A DNA stretch of 64,000 bases, taken from positions 62,001 through 126,000 of the forward strand of contig NZ_KQ948036.1 in NCBI RefSeq assembly GCF_001513965.1. Reading direction: 5' to 3'. The position numbers and the translations under genes were made by a program. Origin of the DNA: Streptomyces cellostaticus (lineage in GTDB: Bacteria > Actinomycetota > Actinomycetes > Streptomycetales > Streptomycetaceae). How positions within the stretch are numbered: position 1 is the stretch's first letter; every line of letters starts with the position of its first letter. The notes under the pieces were generated by a model, which did no database searches, was not told where the DNA came from, and worked only from the letters and a program-made list of their open reading frames with translations. This document shows, one piece after another, positions 50,574 through 59,239 of the stretch.

Positions 50574-51806
50574 TCAGTGCAGGCCGTCGAAGGCGATGTT
50601 CAGATGGCGCGGGCCGCGCAGCACCGCGTTCTGCCGGTAGGGCGGCGGGTCCTCGACCAGGCGGGGGTTGTCGAGCCGCCGGGCCAGTTCGGACAGCGCG
50701 ATCTGGGCCTCCAGCCGGGCCAGCGGAGCGCCGAAGCAGCTGTGGATGCCGCTGCCGAGGCCGAGGTGCTGGATGTCGCCGCGGTCCGGGTCGAAGCGGT
50801 CCGGGTCCTCGAACCGCTCCGGGTCCCGGTTGCCCGCGGCGAGCACGAGCCAGATCCGCGAGCCCTTGGGGATGGTGACGCCGCGTACGGTGATGTCCGC
50901 GATGCAGGTGCGCTGCGGCACGAGCTGCACCGGCGGTTCGTAGCGCAGCAGTTCCTCGACGATCCTGACGGACAGGCCGGGGTCCTCGCGCAGCCGGTGC
51001 AGGTACTCCGGGTGGCGCAGCAGTGTGAGCATGCCGTTGGTGATCAGGTTGACCGTCGTCTCGTGGCCCGCGATGAGCAGCAGCACCGAGGTGGCGAGCA
51101 CCTCCATCGTCGTCATGGCGCCGTCCGGACCGTGGCTGGTCACCAGGTCGGACAGCATGTCCTCGCGGGGCTCCTTGGTGCGCTCCTCGACCAGCCCGGC
51201 CAGGTACATGCCGAGCTGCATCCGTGCATCCTGCGCGGTCTGCTTGAACACGCTGTCGGCGCCGGTGCGTGTGTCCGGGTCCAGGCCGGCGACGATCGGG
51301 TCGACCCAGGCGCGGAAGCGCGGCTCGTCCTCGCGTGGGACGCCGAGCAGCCGGCAGATGACCGTGACCGGGAAGGGATAGGCGAACTGGTCGACCAGAT
51401 CGATCTGCCGGGTGTCCCCGAAGCCGTCGATCAGGCCGGTGACGATCTGCCCGAGTTCGCCGCGCATCGAGTCGATCCGAGTGGGCCGGTGCGGCGGGCC
51501 GAAGGAGCTGTTGGCGATCCGCCGCAGCCGGTCGTGCTCCGGCGGGTCGAGCCGGATGAAGCTCGGCGGCAGTCCGGTCTGCTCCGGCTCGGACAGCTCG
51601 TCGTCGCCCGCGGCGGCCAGGTTGGCGGCGTCGGAGCTGATCCGCGGGTCGTGGAGCAGGTTCTTGATGTCCCAGTACGAACTGATGACGTACGGACCGC
51701 CCTCCTCATGCAGCACCGGCGTCTTGCGGAGCTCCTCGTACAGCGGATACGGGTTGGCGCGATTCGCGTAGTCGGTGATCTGGCCCAGGAGCGAGGCGTG
51801 CGTCAT
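50574..51806 (-). CDS. Cytochrome P450
   Basis: 410 residues, typical bacterial class I size. I-helix oxygen-binding motif LLLIAGHETTVNL, K-helix EELLRYEPP (ExxR), and heme loop LGLGSGIHSCFGAPLARLEAQIAL with the ligand Cys. N-terminal SFIRLDPPEHDRLRRI is the C-helix region. It sits downstream of a ferredoxin and a ferredoxin reductase on the same strand, giving a self-contained electron-transfer chain. Substrate unknown; no biosynthetic genes adjoin. Confidence 0.95.
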   Translation of the reverse strand: MTHASLLGQITDYANRANPYPLYEELRKTPVLHEEGGPYVISSYWDIKNLLHDPRISSDAANLAAAGDDELSEPEQTGLPPSFIRLDPPEHDRLRRIANSSFGPPHRPTRIDSMRGELGQIVTGLIDGFGDTRQIDLVDQFAYPFPVTVICRLLGVPREDEPRFRAWVDPIVAGLDPDTRTGADSVFKQTAQDARMQLGMYLAGLVEERTKEPREDMLSDLVTSHGPDGAMTTMEVLATSVLLLIAGHETTVNLITNGMLTLLRHPEYLHRLREDPGLSVRIVEELLRYEPPVQLVPQRTCIADITVRGVTIPKGSRIWLVLAAGNRDPERFEDPDRFDPDRGDIQHLGLGSGIHSCFGAPLARLEAQIALSELARRLDNPRLVEDPPPYRQNAVLRGPRHLNIAFDGLH

Positions 51807-51855
51807 GAGGGGTCCTTGGGGCGTGAAGGTCCGTGGGGTTCCGTGGGGTGCTGCG

Positions 51856-51882
51856 TCGATATGCGGCTCCGCCGCGTGGGCG
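51856..51882 (+). repeat. Dispersed intergenic repeat, copy C (partial)
   Basis: 27 bp identical to the left part of the element seen at 6616-6650, in the 91-bp gap between the P450 and the ferredoxin-reductase gene. It would lie in the middle of their common mRNA. Confidence 0.65.
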
Positions 51883-51897
51883 GTGGCTCGGTGCCGG

Positions 51898-53286
51898 TCA
51901 GTGGGCCGGGGTGAAGACCAGTTGCCGCTCGGTCGGTGAGTAGCCGCTGAGGGTCACGGTCGGGCCATGGGTCGGCAGGGACGGGTCGGGGAAGTCGGCC
52001 GGGACGGGTTTGCGGCCCTCGGGACGGCGGTCCACCGTCAGGTACTCCACCGGGAACGGCGCACCCCGCTCGATCTCCCGCTGGTAGAACTCCAGCCACC
52101 GGGTGCTGTCGAAGCTCACGGCGGCGATGACGCGGCCCTGGAAGCCGTAGACGCCGACGAACCGGCGCTCGGCGAGCGAGCCCTGCGTGATCATCAGCTC
52201 CTCGCCCATGGGCGGGACGCCGACCGACTTGATGTTCACGCCGAACATGGACGACCAGAAGGCGGGCACCCACAGGTGCGGCCGGCGTTCGCTGCTGGGG
52301 CTGATCATGTTGTGCGCGGCGATCTCGGCCTGGGCGACGGCGTTGCCCCAGTGCTCCAGCGAGAGGAACTGGTAGCCGAACAGCGCGTGCGGGGACCGTG
52401 CGACGTCACCCGCGACGAAGACGTCGTCGGTGACGATGCCCCGGAAGTCGAAGGCCCGGCAGCCCGCGTCGCAGGCGATGCCACGGGGTCCCGCGCCGAG
52501 CCCCGACCCGGTCAGCCACTCGGTGTTGCGCTGCGAGCCCAGCGAGACGACCACCACGTCCGCCTCGACGACACTCTCGTCGGACAGATGGACGGCCCGC
52601 ACCCTGCCGACCGGGTCACCCTCCAGCGCGGTCACCGTGACCCGGGTGCGCAGATCCACGCCGTTCTCGGTCTGCAGGTCGGCGGCGACCGCGCCGACGA
52701 CCCCGCCGAGGGCGCCCACCAGCGGGGCGCCGGCCCGCTCCGCCACGGTGACCTGGAGGCCCATCTCCCGGCAGGCCGAGGCGACCTCGGAACCGGCGAA
52801 TCCGGCGCCGATGATGAACACCCGGCGGGGCCCGGCCTTCAGCCGCTGGTACAGCCCGGCCGCGTCGTCGCGGGTGCGCAGCAGGAAGACGCCGTCCAGC
52901 CGCGCCTCCGTCTCCTTCGGCCAGGGCCGGGCGCGGACCCCGGTCGCGATGAGCAGCCGGTCGTACGCCACCTCGTCGCCGTCGGCGAGCCGCACCCGCT
53001 TGGCCGTCAGGTCGAGTCCGGTCGCCGCGACACCGAGCCGCCACTTCGCGTCGATCTCCCGGCGGTGGGGCAGCTCGGTGTGGTGCGGCGACGCCTTGCC
53101 CAGCAGGACACCCTTGGACAGCGGCGGGCGGTCGTACGGCTCGTACGGCTCGTCACCGATCAGGGTCAGTTCACCGGCGAAGCCCTCGGCGCGCAGGGTC
53201 TCGGCGGCCCGCAGGCCGGCCAGCGAGGCGCCCACGATCACGATCCGGCCTTCGCGCCGGAGCCAGTCCACGTAGTCAGCGACCAT
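51898..53286 (-). CDS. FAD-dependent ferredoxin reductase
   Basis: 462 residues from ATG at 53286. Two dinucleotide folds: FAD motif IVIVGASLAGLRAAETLRAEGF and the NAD(P)H motif VFIIGAGFAGSEVASACREMGLQVTVAE; DRLLIATGVRARPW, VVVVSLGSQRNTEW and DDVFVAGDVARSPH are the usual intermediate blocks. It passes electrons from NAD(P)H to the ferredoxin encoded just upstream, whose stop it overlaps by 11 bp, and on to the P450. Slightly longer than rubredoxin-reductase relatives. Confidence 0.92.
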   Translation of the reverse strand: MVADYVDWLRREGRIVIVGASLAGLRAAETLRAEGFAGELTLIGDEPYEPYDRPPLSKGVLLGKASPHHTELPHRREIDAKWRLGVAATGLDLTAKRVRLADGDEVAYDRLLIATGVRARPWPKETEARLDGVFLLRTRDDAAGLYQRLKAGPRRVFIIGAGFAGSEVASACREMGLQVTVAERAGAPLVGALGGVVGAVAADLQTENGVDLRTRVTVTALEGDPVGRVRAVHLSDESVVEADVVVVSLGSQRNTEWLTGSGLGAGPRGIACDAGCRAFDFRGIVTDDVFVAGDVARSPHALFGYQFLSLEHWGNAVAQAEIAAHNMISPSSERRPHLWVPAFWSSMFGVNIKSVGVPPMGEELMITQGSLAERRFVGVYGFQGRVIAAVSFDSTRWLEFYQREIERGAPFPVEYLTVDRRPEGRKPVPADFPDPSLPTHGPTVTLSGYSPTERQLVFTPAH

Positions 53287-53518
53287 CGGAGGCCTCCCGG
53301 CCGGATGCGGCACCGTCACCCGCGCCGTCCAGCCCGTCGGCCGTGATCGCCTGCACCGGGCAGGCGGCGACGGCCCGCGCCAGCCGCTCCCGCTGTTCCT
53401 CCTCCGCCCGCGGGTTGTAGACCAGCGACTCCTCGCCGTGCATGGCGAAGACGTCGGGCGCGAGGAACGCGCACTGCGCGTACCCCTGACACTTGTTGAG
53501 ATCGACGACGAGCCTCAT
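53276..53518 (-). CDS. 3Fe-4S-type ferredoxin
   Basis: 80 residues from ATG at 53518 (13 more open codons precede). Three-cysteine cluster pattern: CQGYAQC in VDLNKCQGYAQCAFLAPDVFAM and CPVQAI near residue 55. This is the one-cluster ferredoxin type that serves actinomycete P450s. First gene of the ferredoxin-reductase-P450 operon. Confidence 0.9.
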   Translation of the reverse strand: MRLVVDLNKCQGYAQCAFLAPDVFAMHGEESLVYNPRAEEEQRERLARAVAACPVQAITADGLDGAGDGAASGREASDGR

Positions 53519-53672
53519 CGACGCTCCGCCCTTCCGGTGGCCAGGTCCGGTGCGCACCGCCGCGTGCCGCGCGGGCGCCTACGGACGGCGGTCATGTCCC
53601 GCTCGCCAGCATGGGAGCGGCGACGGGGCCTCGCGCGCGGGGGCATGCCGTTCGGGTGAGGGCCGGCCCTTC

Positions 53673-54350
53673 TCATGCGGATGCCGCGGCGCGCGACCTG
53701 CCACGACCGTTCACCACGAGGATGTGGACACTCAGCACCAGCGACCAGGCGGGGAAGACCAGTTCCGCCCAGGGGACGTTCGACGAGACGAACAGCAGCG
53801 TGAGGGCGGTGAGAAAGCCCAGCATCGTCAGCCAGCGCGGCAGTACGCCGAGGCGGTGTCCGATCACCGACATGGAGCACACGAAGACGGCCGCCATCCG
53901 CATCGCGTACCCCGTCATCAGCGTGTACGCGAAATGGCGGCCGAAGTCCCAGGCGGACAGGCCGGGCGTGGAACCGGAGGGGTGCGCGACCGCGAGTACG
54001 GCGCCGGCCGCCGCTGCGGCCCCGAACATCGTGGCGGTGAAGACGAGGCCGCTGCCGAGCAGGACGGTGGCGAGGAACTTGTCCTCGACCGCCCCGACGT
54101 GGGCGCGTACGGCACCGACGAACCACAGGAAGAAGATGCCGGCGAACGGCACGAGTGCGAGAGCGGTCTGCACCGCGCTGCGCCGCCCGGAGTCCGTGAA
54201 CCCCTGAGCGGTCACCGCGTCGGCCCCTTCGGGAATCCCCAGCCGGATCAGCACGATCGCCGCGGCCAGCAGCAGCGCGAAGACGACTCCGGCCAGCCCG
54301 GCGGCCCGCGGGGTCTCCAACGCCTCCTGCCCCGGCCCCTTTCCCTGCAT
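53673..54350 (-). CDS. Six-helix integral membrane protein of unknown function
   Basis: 225 residues from MQGKGPGQ at 54350; a longer open frame to 54488 is Gly/Arg-rich and unlikely. Six hydrophobic helices: about 16-39, FAGIFFLWFVGAV, FLATVLLGSGLVFTATMFG, MTGYAMRMAAVFVCSMSVIG, WLTMLGFLTALTLLFVSSN and PAWSLVLSVHILVV. No recognisable catalytic motif; it resembles unnamed actinobacterial membrane proteins. No operon partner. Confidence 0.7.
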   Translation of the reverse strand: MQGKGPGQEALETPRAAGLAGVVFALLLAAAIVLIRLGIPEGADAVTAQGFTDSGRRSAVQTALALVPFAGIFFLWFVGAVRAHVGAVEDKFLATVLLGSGLVFTATMFGAAAAAGAVLAVAHPSGSTPGLSAWDFGRHFAYTLMTGYAMRMAAVFVCSMSVIGHRLGVLPRWLTMLGFLTALTLLFVSSNVPWAELVFPAWSLVLSVHILVVNGRGRSRAAASA

Positions 54351-54538
54351 GCCCGGCCCGCCTCCTCCGCATCGCCCCCGCACACCAGCAAGCCGCCTCC
54401 CCACCCCCCACGCCACCGGGAGACGGCCGTACGGCCGAGCGGCATGTTCGGGGCGGGCGGCGCCACACGGGATCCCTGGCGGCGACATGGCCTACGCCCC
54501 GCGCCCCTTCCGTAACCGGCCGGTCGGTCAGGGTCCCG

Positions 54539-55204
54539 GTGCCCGGCCTCCGAGGGGGGCCTGACGCCCGGCCGTCGGCCGACCGCGTGCGTGAGGTGCT
54601 CGGTGATCCTGAGGCGCGGGTCGCCTCGGGACCCGGTGATCTGTCCGACCCGGTGGGACCGGCCCGGCTGATCGAGGCCGTCGTAGGGGAGTTCGGCCGG
54701 CTCGACATCCTCGTCGCCAACCATGCCCTCAGCGGATCCGACGGCCCCCTGGACGAGATCGACGCCGCGATGCTGGACGCCCACTGGGCGGTGGACACCC
54801 GCTCGGTGCTGTTGCTCGTCCAGGCGTACGTCCGCTCGCGCGCCCGGTTGACGGAGGGTTCTCCCGGCGGGCGCGTGGTGATGATGACCTCCGGGCAGGA
54901 CATCGGGGGCGGGATGCCCGGCGAGATCGCCTACGCCCTGCAGAAGGGCGCCCTCGCCTCGATCACCCGCTCCCTGGCCACCGCCCTCGCGGAGCACGGC
55001 ATCACCGTGAACACCGTCAATCCCGGTCCCGTGGACACCGGTTACGGCACCGGCGAGGACCACACGGCCGTGGCCGCCCGGTTCCCCGCCGGACGCTGGG
55101 GTGTGCCGGACGACCCGGCCCGGCTCATCGCGTGGCTGGCCACGGACGAGGCGGGCTGGGTCACCGGTGAGGTCGTCAACTCCGAGGGCGGCTTTGGGCG
55201 TTGA
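54539..55204 (+). CDS. SDR-family protein lacking the N-terminal cofactor motif
   Basis: 221 residues from GTG at 54539. The C-terminal three quarters is a standard short-chain dehydrogenase: GRLDILVANHALSG (NAG-type motif), VVMMTSGQDIGGGMPGEIAYALQKGALASITRSLA with Ser, Tyr and Lys of the catalytic set, NTVNPGPVDTGYG, and WVTGEVVNSEGGFGR at the end. The first strand and the TGxxxGIG nucleotide loop are absent, and I cannot find them upstream in any frame. Either a truncated pseudogene or an unusual enzyme. Next gene converges with it. Confidence 0.65.
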   Translation: MPGLRGGPDARPSADRVREVLGDPEARVASGPGDLSDPVGPARLIEAVVGEFGRLDILVANHALSGSDGPLDEIDAAMLDAHWAVDTRSVLLLVQAYVRSRARLTEGSPGGRVVMMTSGQDIGGGMPGEIAYALQKGALASITRSLATALAEHGITVNTVNPGPVDTGYGTGEDHTAVAARFPAGRWGVPDDPARLIAWLATDEAGWVTGEVVNSEGGFGR

Positions 55205-55217
55205 GACCCCGGCGAGG

Positions 55218-56909
55218 TCAGAGCTGGGACAGCTCGTCCACCAGGTCGTCCAGGCCCAGCGAGCCCTGCGACAGAGCCGCCATGTGCCAGGCCTTCAGGT
55301 CGAAGGCGTCACCGTGCCGCTTGCGGGCGTTCTCCCGGCCCAGCAGCCACGCCCGCTCGCCGAGCTTGTAGCCGATCGCCTGGCCCGGAATCGTCAGGTA
55401 TCGGGTCAGCTCGCTCTCCACGAAGTCCGCAGGCCGGCTGCTGTGCGCGCCGAAGAACTCCTGCGCCAGCTCCGGCGTCCAGCGCTCACCGGGGTGGAAC
55501 GGCGAGTCCGCCGGGATCTCCAGCTCCAGGTGCATGCCGATGTCGACGATCACCCGGGCCGCCCGCATCATCTGCGCGTCCAGGTAGCCGAGCCGCTCCT
55601 CGGGGTCGGTGAGGTAGCCCAGCTCGTCCATCAGGCGCTCCGCGTACAGCGCCCAGCCCTCCGCGTTCGCGCTCACCCCGCCGACCGTGGCCTGGTAGCG
55701 GGAGAGGTCCTTGGCCACGTGCGCCCACTGCGCGAGCTGGAGATGGTGCCCGGGCACGCCCTCGTGGTACCAGGTCGACACCAGGTCGTAGACCGGGAAC
55801 CGCGTCTGCCCCATGGTCGGCAGCCAGGTCCGGCCGGGACGCGAGAAGTCCTCCGACGGGGCCGTGTAGTACGGGGCCGCGGCGCCGCCGGGCGGGGCGA
55901 TACGGGACTCCACCTTCCGCACCCGCTCGGCGAGTTCGAAGTGCGTGCCGTCCAGATCCGCGATGGCCCGGTCCATCAGGCCCTGCAGCCACTCCCGGAC
56001 CTCGTCGACACCCTCGATGTGCCGGCCGTGCTCGTCCAGGTGCGCGAGCGCGACCCACGGCGTCTGGGCGCCGGGCAGGATCTTCTCCGCCTCCTGCTTC
56101 ATCTCACCGAGGATGCGGTGGAACTCCGACCAGCCGTACGCGTACGCCTCGTCCAGGTCCAGGTCGGTGCCGTTGAAGTAGCGGGCCCAGCGCGCGTACC
56201 GCTCGCGGCCCACCGTGTTCGGGGCGCCCTCGAGCGCCGGCGCGTACACGTCCCGCATCCAGTCCCGCAGCTCCACCACGGCGCCGGTCGCCGCGCGGGC
56301 TGCCTCGTCCAGCTCCGCGCGCAGCGCGTCCGGACCGGCGGCGGCGAAGTCCTCGTACCAGCCGCGGCCCTTGCCGTCGGTGTCGGACCACTCGGTGAGC
56401 TGCTCGATGAAGGTCGCGGTCGGCCGCGGCGCCGCGTACAGCTTGCGCTCCAGACCGAGCGCCAGGGACTCCCGGTAGCCCGCGAGCGCGGCCGGCACGG
56501 CGCGCAGCCGCTCGGCGATCGCCGCCCAGTCCTCCTCCGTCTCGGTCGGCGTCACCGTGAAGATGTCCCGCACCGAGTGGCCGGGCGTGCTCATGTTGCC
56601 GACCGCGCGCAGGTGCTCGTCGGTCTCGTGCACGGCAAGCTCGGCGGTCAGCCGCTCGCGCAGCAGCCGTCCGCAGCGGCGCTCCGCATCACTGTCCGCA
56701 CCGGGCAGGCGCTCGGCCTCGTCGAGCCTTGCGAGGGTCGCTCGCGCCAGCTCCGCGAGGGCCTCCTGGCCGGCGGGTGAGTAGTCGGGCAGCCTGCTGG
56801 AACTCTCCTGCACACCGAGGTAGGTACCGGTGACCGGGTCGAGGGCGATGAGATCGTCGACGTAGGCGTCGGCGACCTGGCGGGGCAGCAGGCTCTTGGT
56901 CTCAGACAT
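55218..56909 (-). CDS. DUF885 family putative metallopeptidase
   Basis: 563 residues from ATG at 56909. DUF885 proteins are zincin-like; the key motif is WYHEGVPGHHLQLAQ (HEGxPGH), followed about 60 residues later by YLTDPEERLGYLDAQMMRAARVIVDIGMHLE with the third ligand region. N-terminal RQVADAYVDDLIALDPVTGTYLGVQ is family-typical. Cytoplasmic (no signal peptide). Substrate unknown; probably a dipeptidase or carboxypeptidase-like enzyme. Confidence 0.88.
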   Translation of the reverse strand: MSETKSLLPRQVADAYVDDLIALDPVTGTYLGVQESSSRLPDYSPAGQEALAELARATLARLDEAERLPGADSDAERRCGRLLRERLTAELAVHETDEHLRAVGNMSTPGHSVRDIFTVTPTETEEDWAAIAERLRAVPAALAGYRESLALGLERKLYAAPRPTATFIEQLTEWSDTDGKGRGWYEDFAAAGPDALRAELDEAARAATGAVVELRDWMRDVYAPALEGAPNTVGRERYARWARYFNGTDLDLDEAYAYGWSEFHRILGEMKQEAEKILPGAQTPWVALAHLDEHGRHIEGVDEVREWLQGLMDRAIADLDGTHFELAERVRKVESRIAPPGGAAAPYYTAPSEDFSRPGRTWLPTMGQTRFPVYDLVSTWYHEGVPGHHLQLAQWAHVAKDLSRYQATVGGVSANAEGWALYAERLMDELGYLTDPEERLGYLDAQMMRAARVIVDIGMHLELEIPADSPFHPGERWTPELAQEFFGAHSSRPADFVESELTRYLTIPGQAIGYKLGERAWLLGRENARKRHGDAFDLKAWHMAALSQGSLGLDDLVDELSQL

Positions 56910-56966
56910 GCCGCCCATCCTCATACGGGGAGTATCTCTGCGTCACCCATGTATTACGGATTCAGC

Positions 56967-57357
56967 TCAGGGCGTGGCCGGAGGCAGCAGGGGTCCGCAG
57001 TCCCACTGCTGGAAGATCAGCCGGGTCTCCACCCGGGCCACTTCCCGCTGTGAGGTGAACTCGTCCAGCACCAGCCGTTGCAGATCGGCCATGTCCGCCA
57101 CGGCCACATGCACCAGGTAGTCGTCCGGACCGGTCAGATGGAACACGCTCCGCGACTCCGGCAGCGCGCGGATCCGCTCCACGAATGGCCCGACCAGTTC
57201 CCGCCGGTGCGGTCTGACCTGCACCGACAGCAGGGCTTCCAGGCCGCGTCCGAGCTTGGTCGGATCCAGTCGCAGCTGGTGGCCGAGGATCACGCCCGAG
57301 CGGCGCAGCCGGGTTATCCGGTCCAGACAGGTCGACGGCGCGACCCCCACCTGAGCG
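56967..57357 (-). pseudogene. 5'-truncated Lrp/AsnC-family regulator
   Basis: The frame ends with a complete RAM domain: HQLRLDPTKLGRGLEALLSVQVRPHRRELVGPFVERI, then SRSVFHLTGPDDYLVHVAVADMADLQRLVLDEFTSQREVARVETRLIFQQW. Upstream, only the recognition helix VGVAPSTCLDRITRLRRSG of the HTH remains; homology stops near 57350, where sequence of a different gene begins. The start and first HTH helix are gone, so it is non-functional. Confidence 0.8.
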
Positions 57358-57575
57358 GCGACACCCTCATCCAGCACCCCGCGTCCATCAGCCACCGGAT
57401 CGTCGACGCCGACGACCGGCGCGGCGCCGGGGTGAGCGACCGGCTGCTGCGGCTGTCGGTGGGCCTGGAGGACGTCGACGACCTGTGGATGGACCTGGAC
57501 CAGGCCCTGGGGGAGCGGACCCGGACGCCCGTACGGCTGCACGAGGCGGCAACGCTCCGGGAGAGCGCGGGCTGA
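57352..57575 (+). pseudogene. 3' fragment of a Cys/Met-metabolism PLP enzyme (gamma-synthase/lyase family)
   Basis: The + strand reads GDTLIQHPASISHRIVDADDR, then RLLRLSVGLEDVDDLWMDLDQALGERT up to the stop at 57575. This is the C-terminal end of cystathionine gamma-synthase/methionine gamma-lyase proteins (xLxxHPAxxxH...LSVGxED). About 330 N-terminal residues, including the PLP lysine, are missing. It starts exactly where the truncated regulator ends. Confidence 0.8.
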
Positions 57576-57586
57576 CGGGCACCGGC

Positions 57587-57629
57587 CACGGACGACGGCC
57601 CGGTGCGGGGGGCCGGGCCGTCGTCCGTG
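57587..57629. terminator. Strong hairpin terminator
   Basis: A perfect 17-bp stem (57587-57603 and 57613-57629) with a 9-nt G-rich loop, between the PLP-enzyme fragment (+) and the stop of the ACT-GNAT gene (-). Confidence 0.8.
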
Positions 57630-57637
57630 CGGGGACC

Positions 57638-59086
57638 TCAGTCGCAGCGGGTCGCTCGGCCGAGCCGCTCCTGGCCGCCGCCGTACGGCGGGCGGGCGGT
57701 GGCCGGGGCGGTGTCCAGCCTGGCCGTGATGACCAGGGTGCCCTCCTCGATCTGGTAGTCCAGGGGCAGCCCGAGACCGCGCATCGCCGCGACCATCCCG
57801 GTGTTGGAGGCCTGGGTCACGGCGTACACGCTCGCGCAGTCCGCCTCCACCGCCATCGCCACCAGGCGGCCGAGGAGCTCGGCGCCGACGCCCCGCCGCT
57901 GCCACTCGTCCTCGATCAGCAGCGCGACCTCGGTCTCGTCGCCGTCCCACAGCAGATGCCCGAGGCCGACGATGCGGCCGGAGGCGGTCTGCGCGGCCAG
58001 CGTCCGCCCGAAGCGGGGGCTGAGCAGATGGTTCAGATAGCGGTCGGCGTCGCCGACCGGCCCGTGGTATCGCATGCCGAGGGTGCGCTGCGAGCACCGC
58101 TCGTGCATCGCCCTGGCCGCCGCCAGGTCGCCGGTGTCCACCCGGCGCACGGTCATGTCGTTGCCCTCGGGCAGCGTCAGCACGTCCTGGCTGCGCGGGA
58201 TCCGCGGACCGAGTCGGCTGTCCAGCTCCACCAGGGCCCTGGCCCGCGCGAACTCGGTCGGGGTGAACGGCAGATACGGCCGCTCCACCGTGAGCACACC
58301 GCCCTCCGGTGCCCGCAGCCGCATGACGGTGTCCTCGAGGACCCCCTCGACCGGCACGGGCTCCGGTCCGCGGCCCCCGCCCACCGGTGCGGCGGGCAGC
58401 GAGCGGATCGTGCACCGGCCCAGCAACTGGCGCAGCGCCAGGGGGAGTTCGGCCGCGTCCAGCGCGGTGCGCGCCGCGAGACCGAGGACCCGGGTGGGGG
58501 CGTCCACCAGGTCGTGGGCGTCGGCCCGCTCGATCCAGGTGGACGAGCCGCCGGCCAGCGAGACCGCCCGGGTGATCTCGGCCGCCGTGAGCGCCTCCGG
58601 CGCCCGCAGCAGGAACTCGTCCACCGTGCCGTCGGCCAGCGGGTGCGTCTGCAGGCTCAGGATGTCGACCCGCCGTCCGGCCAGCGCTGTGCACAGTGCG
58701 GCCAGCGAACCGGGCTCGTCCTTCACCGTCGTCCGCATCCGCCACAGCGCGCTCGCCCCGGCCACGTCCTGCGCCGACGCGTCCGGTTCCGGCGAGAGCC
58801 CGGCCGACCGCGACTGTGCGGCCGGCCGGGCACCGGTATCCTCGGCGGGCGGTGCGTGGCCGTGGCGCCGTGCCCACCAGGTGTGGAACCCTGCCGTCGC
58901 GGCCAGCACGATCGCCGAGATCACCAGCAGCGCCGGACCGTCGGGCCCGTGCCCGATCAGGTTCGCCACCGCGTCCGCCACCGCGACGGCCGTGAACAGG
59001 GCGGCGAGTTCGACGAGGTCCCGCCGCCAGTGGTGGACGGGCCGACCGTGCTTCGCCCGGGTTGCATGAGACATGTCTGGAGTCAT
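57638..59086 (-). CDS. Fusion protein: N-terminal membrane helices, ACT domain, GNAT acetyltransferase
   Basis: 482 residues from ATG at 59086; the ATG four codons later is equally possible and no good ribosome binding site is seen. Residues 25-70 contain two hydrophobic helices, residues 115-190 an ACT-like ligand domain (MRTTVKDEPGSLAALCTALAGRRVDILSLQTHPLADGTVDEFLLRAP), and residues 310-460 a GNAT fold (VGLGHLLWDGDETEVALLIEDEWQRRGVGAELLGRLVAMA with the Q/RxxGxG/A acetyl-CoA loop). ACT domains bind amino acids, so allosteric control of protein acetylation at the membrane is possible (inference). Confidence 0.85.
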   Translation of the reverse strand: MTPDMSHATRAKHGRPVHHWRRDLVELAALFTAVAVADAVANLIGHGPDGPALLVISAIVLAATAGFHTWWARRHGHAPPAEDTGARPAAQSRSAGLSPEPDASAQDVAGASALWRMRTTVKDEPGSLAALCTALAGRRVDILSLQTHPLADGTVDEFLLRAPEALTAAEITRAVSLAGGSSTWIERADAHDLVDAPTRVLGLAARTALDAAELPLALRQLLGRCTIRSLPAAPVGGGRGPEPVPVEGVLEDTVMRLRAPEGGVLTVERPYLPFTPTEFARARALVELDSRLGPRIPRSQDVLTLPEGNDMTVRRVDTGDLAAARAMHERCSQRTLGMRYHGPVGDADRYLNHLLSPRFGRTLAAQTASGRIVGLGHLLWDGDETEVALLIEDEWQRRGVGAELLGRLVAMAVEADCASVYAVTQASNTGMVAAMRGLGLPLDYQIEEGTLVITARLDTAPATARPPYGGGQERLGRATRCD

Positions 59087-59239
59087 GCAGCCACTGTGAA
59101 GGAACGGTGTTGCGTGATCACGAACGATTTGTGACCGATGGGTAAAGCATGCTTCCGTCCCTTTTGTTGCATTTTCTACCGTTGAGAGGTGGGAGCTGGC
59201 ACGGCTTCGGCGTGCGGGGTCCGGCGGCCCCGCGTTGCC

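Noticed and set aside
50574..53518. P450 set as part of the PKS cluster
   Set aside because: It is more than 20 kb from the operon with many unrelated housekeeping genes between.
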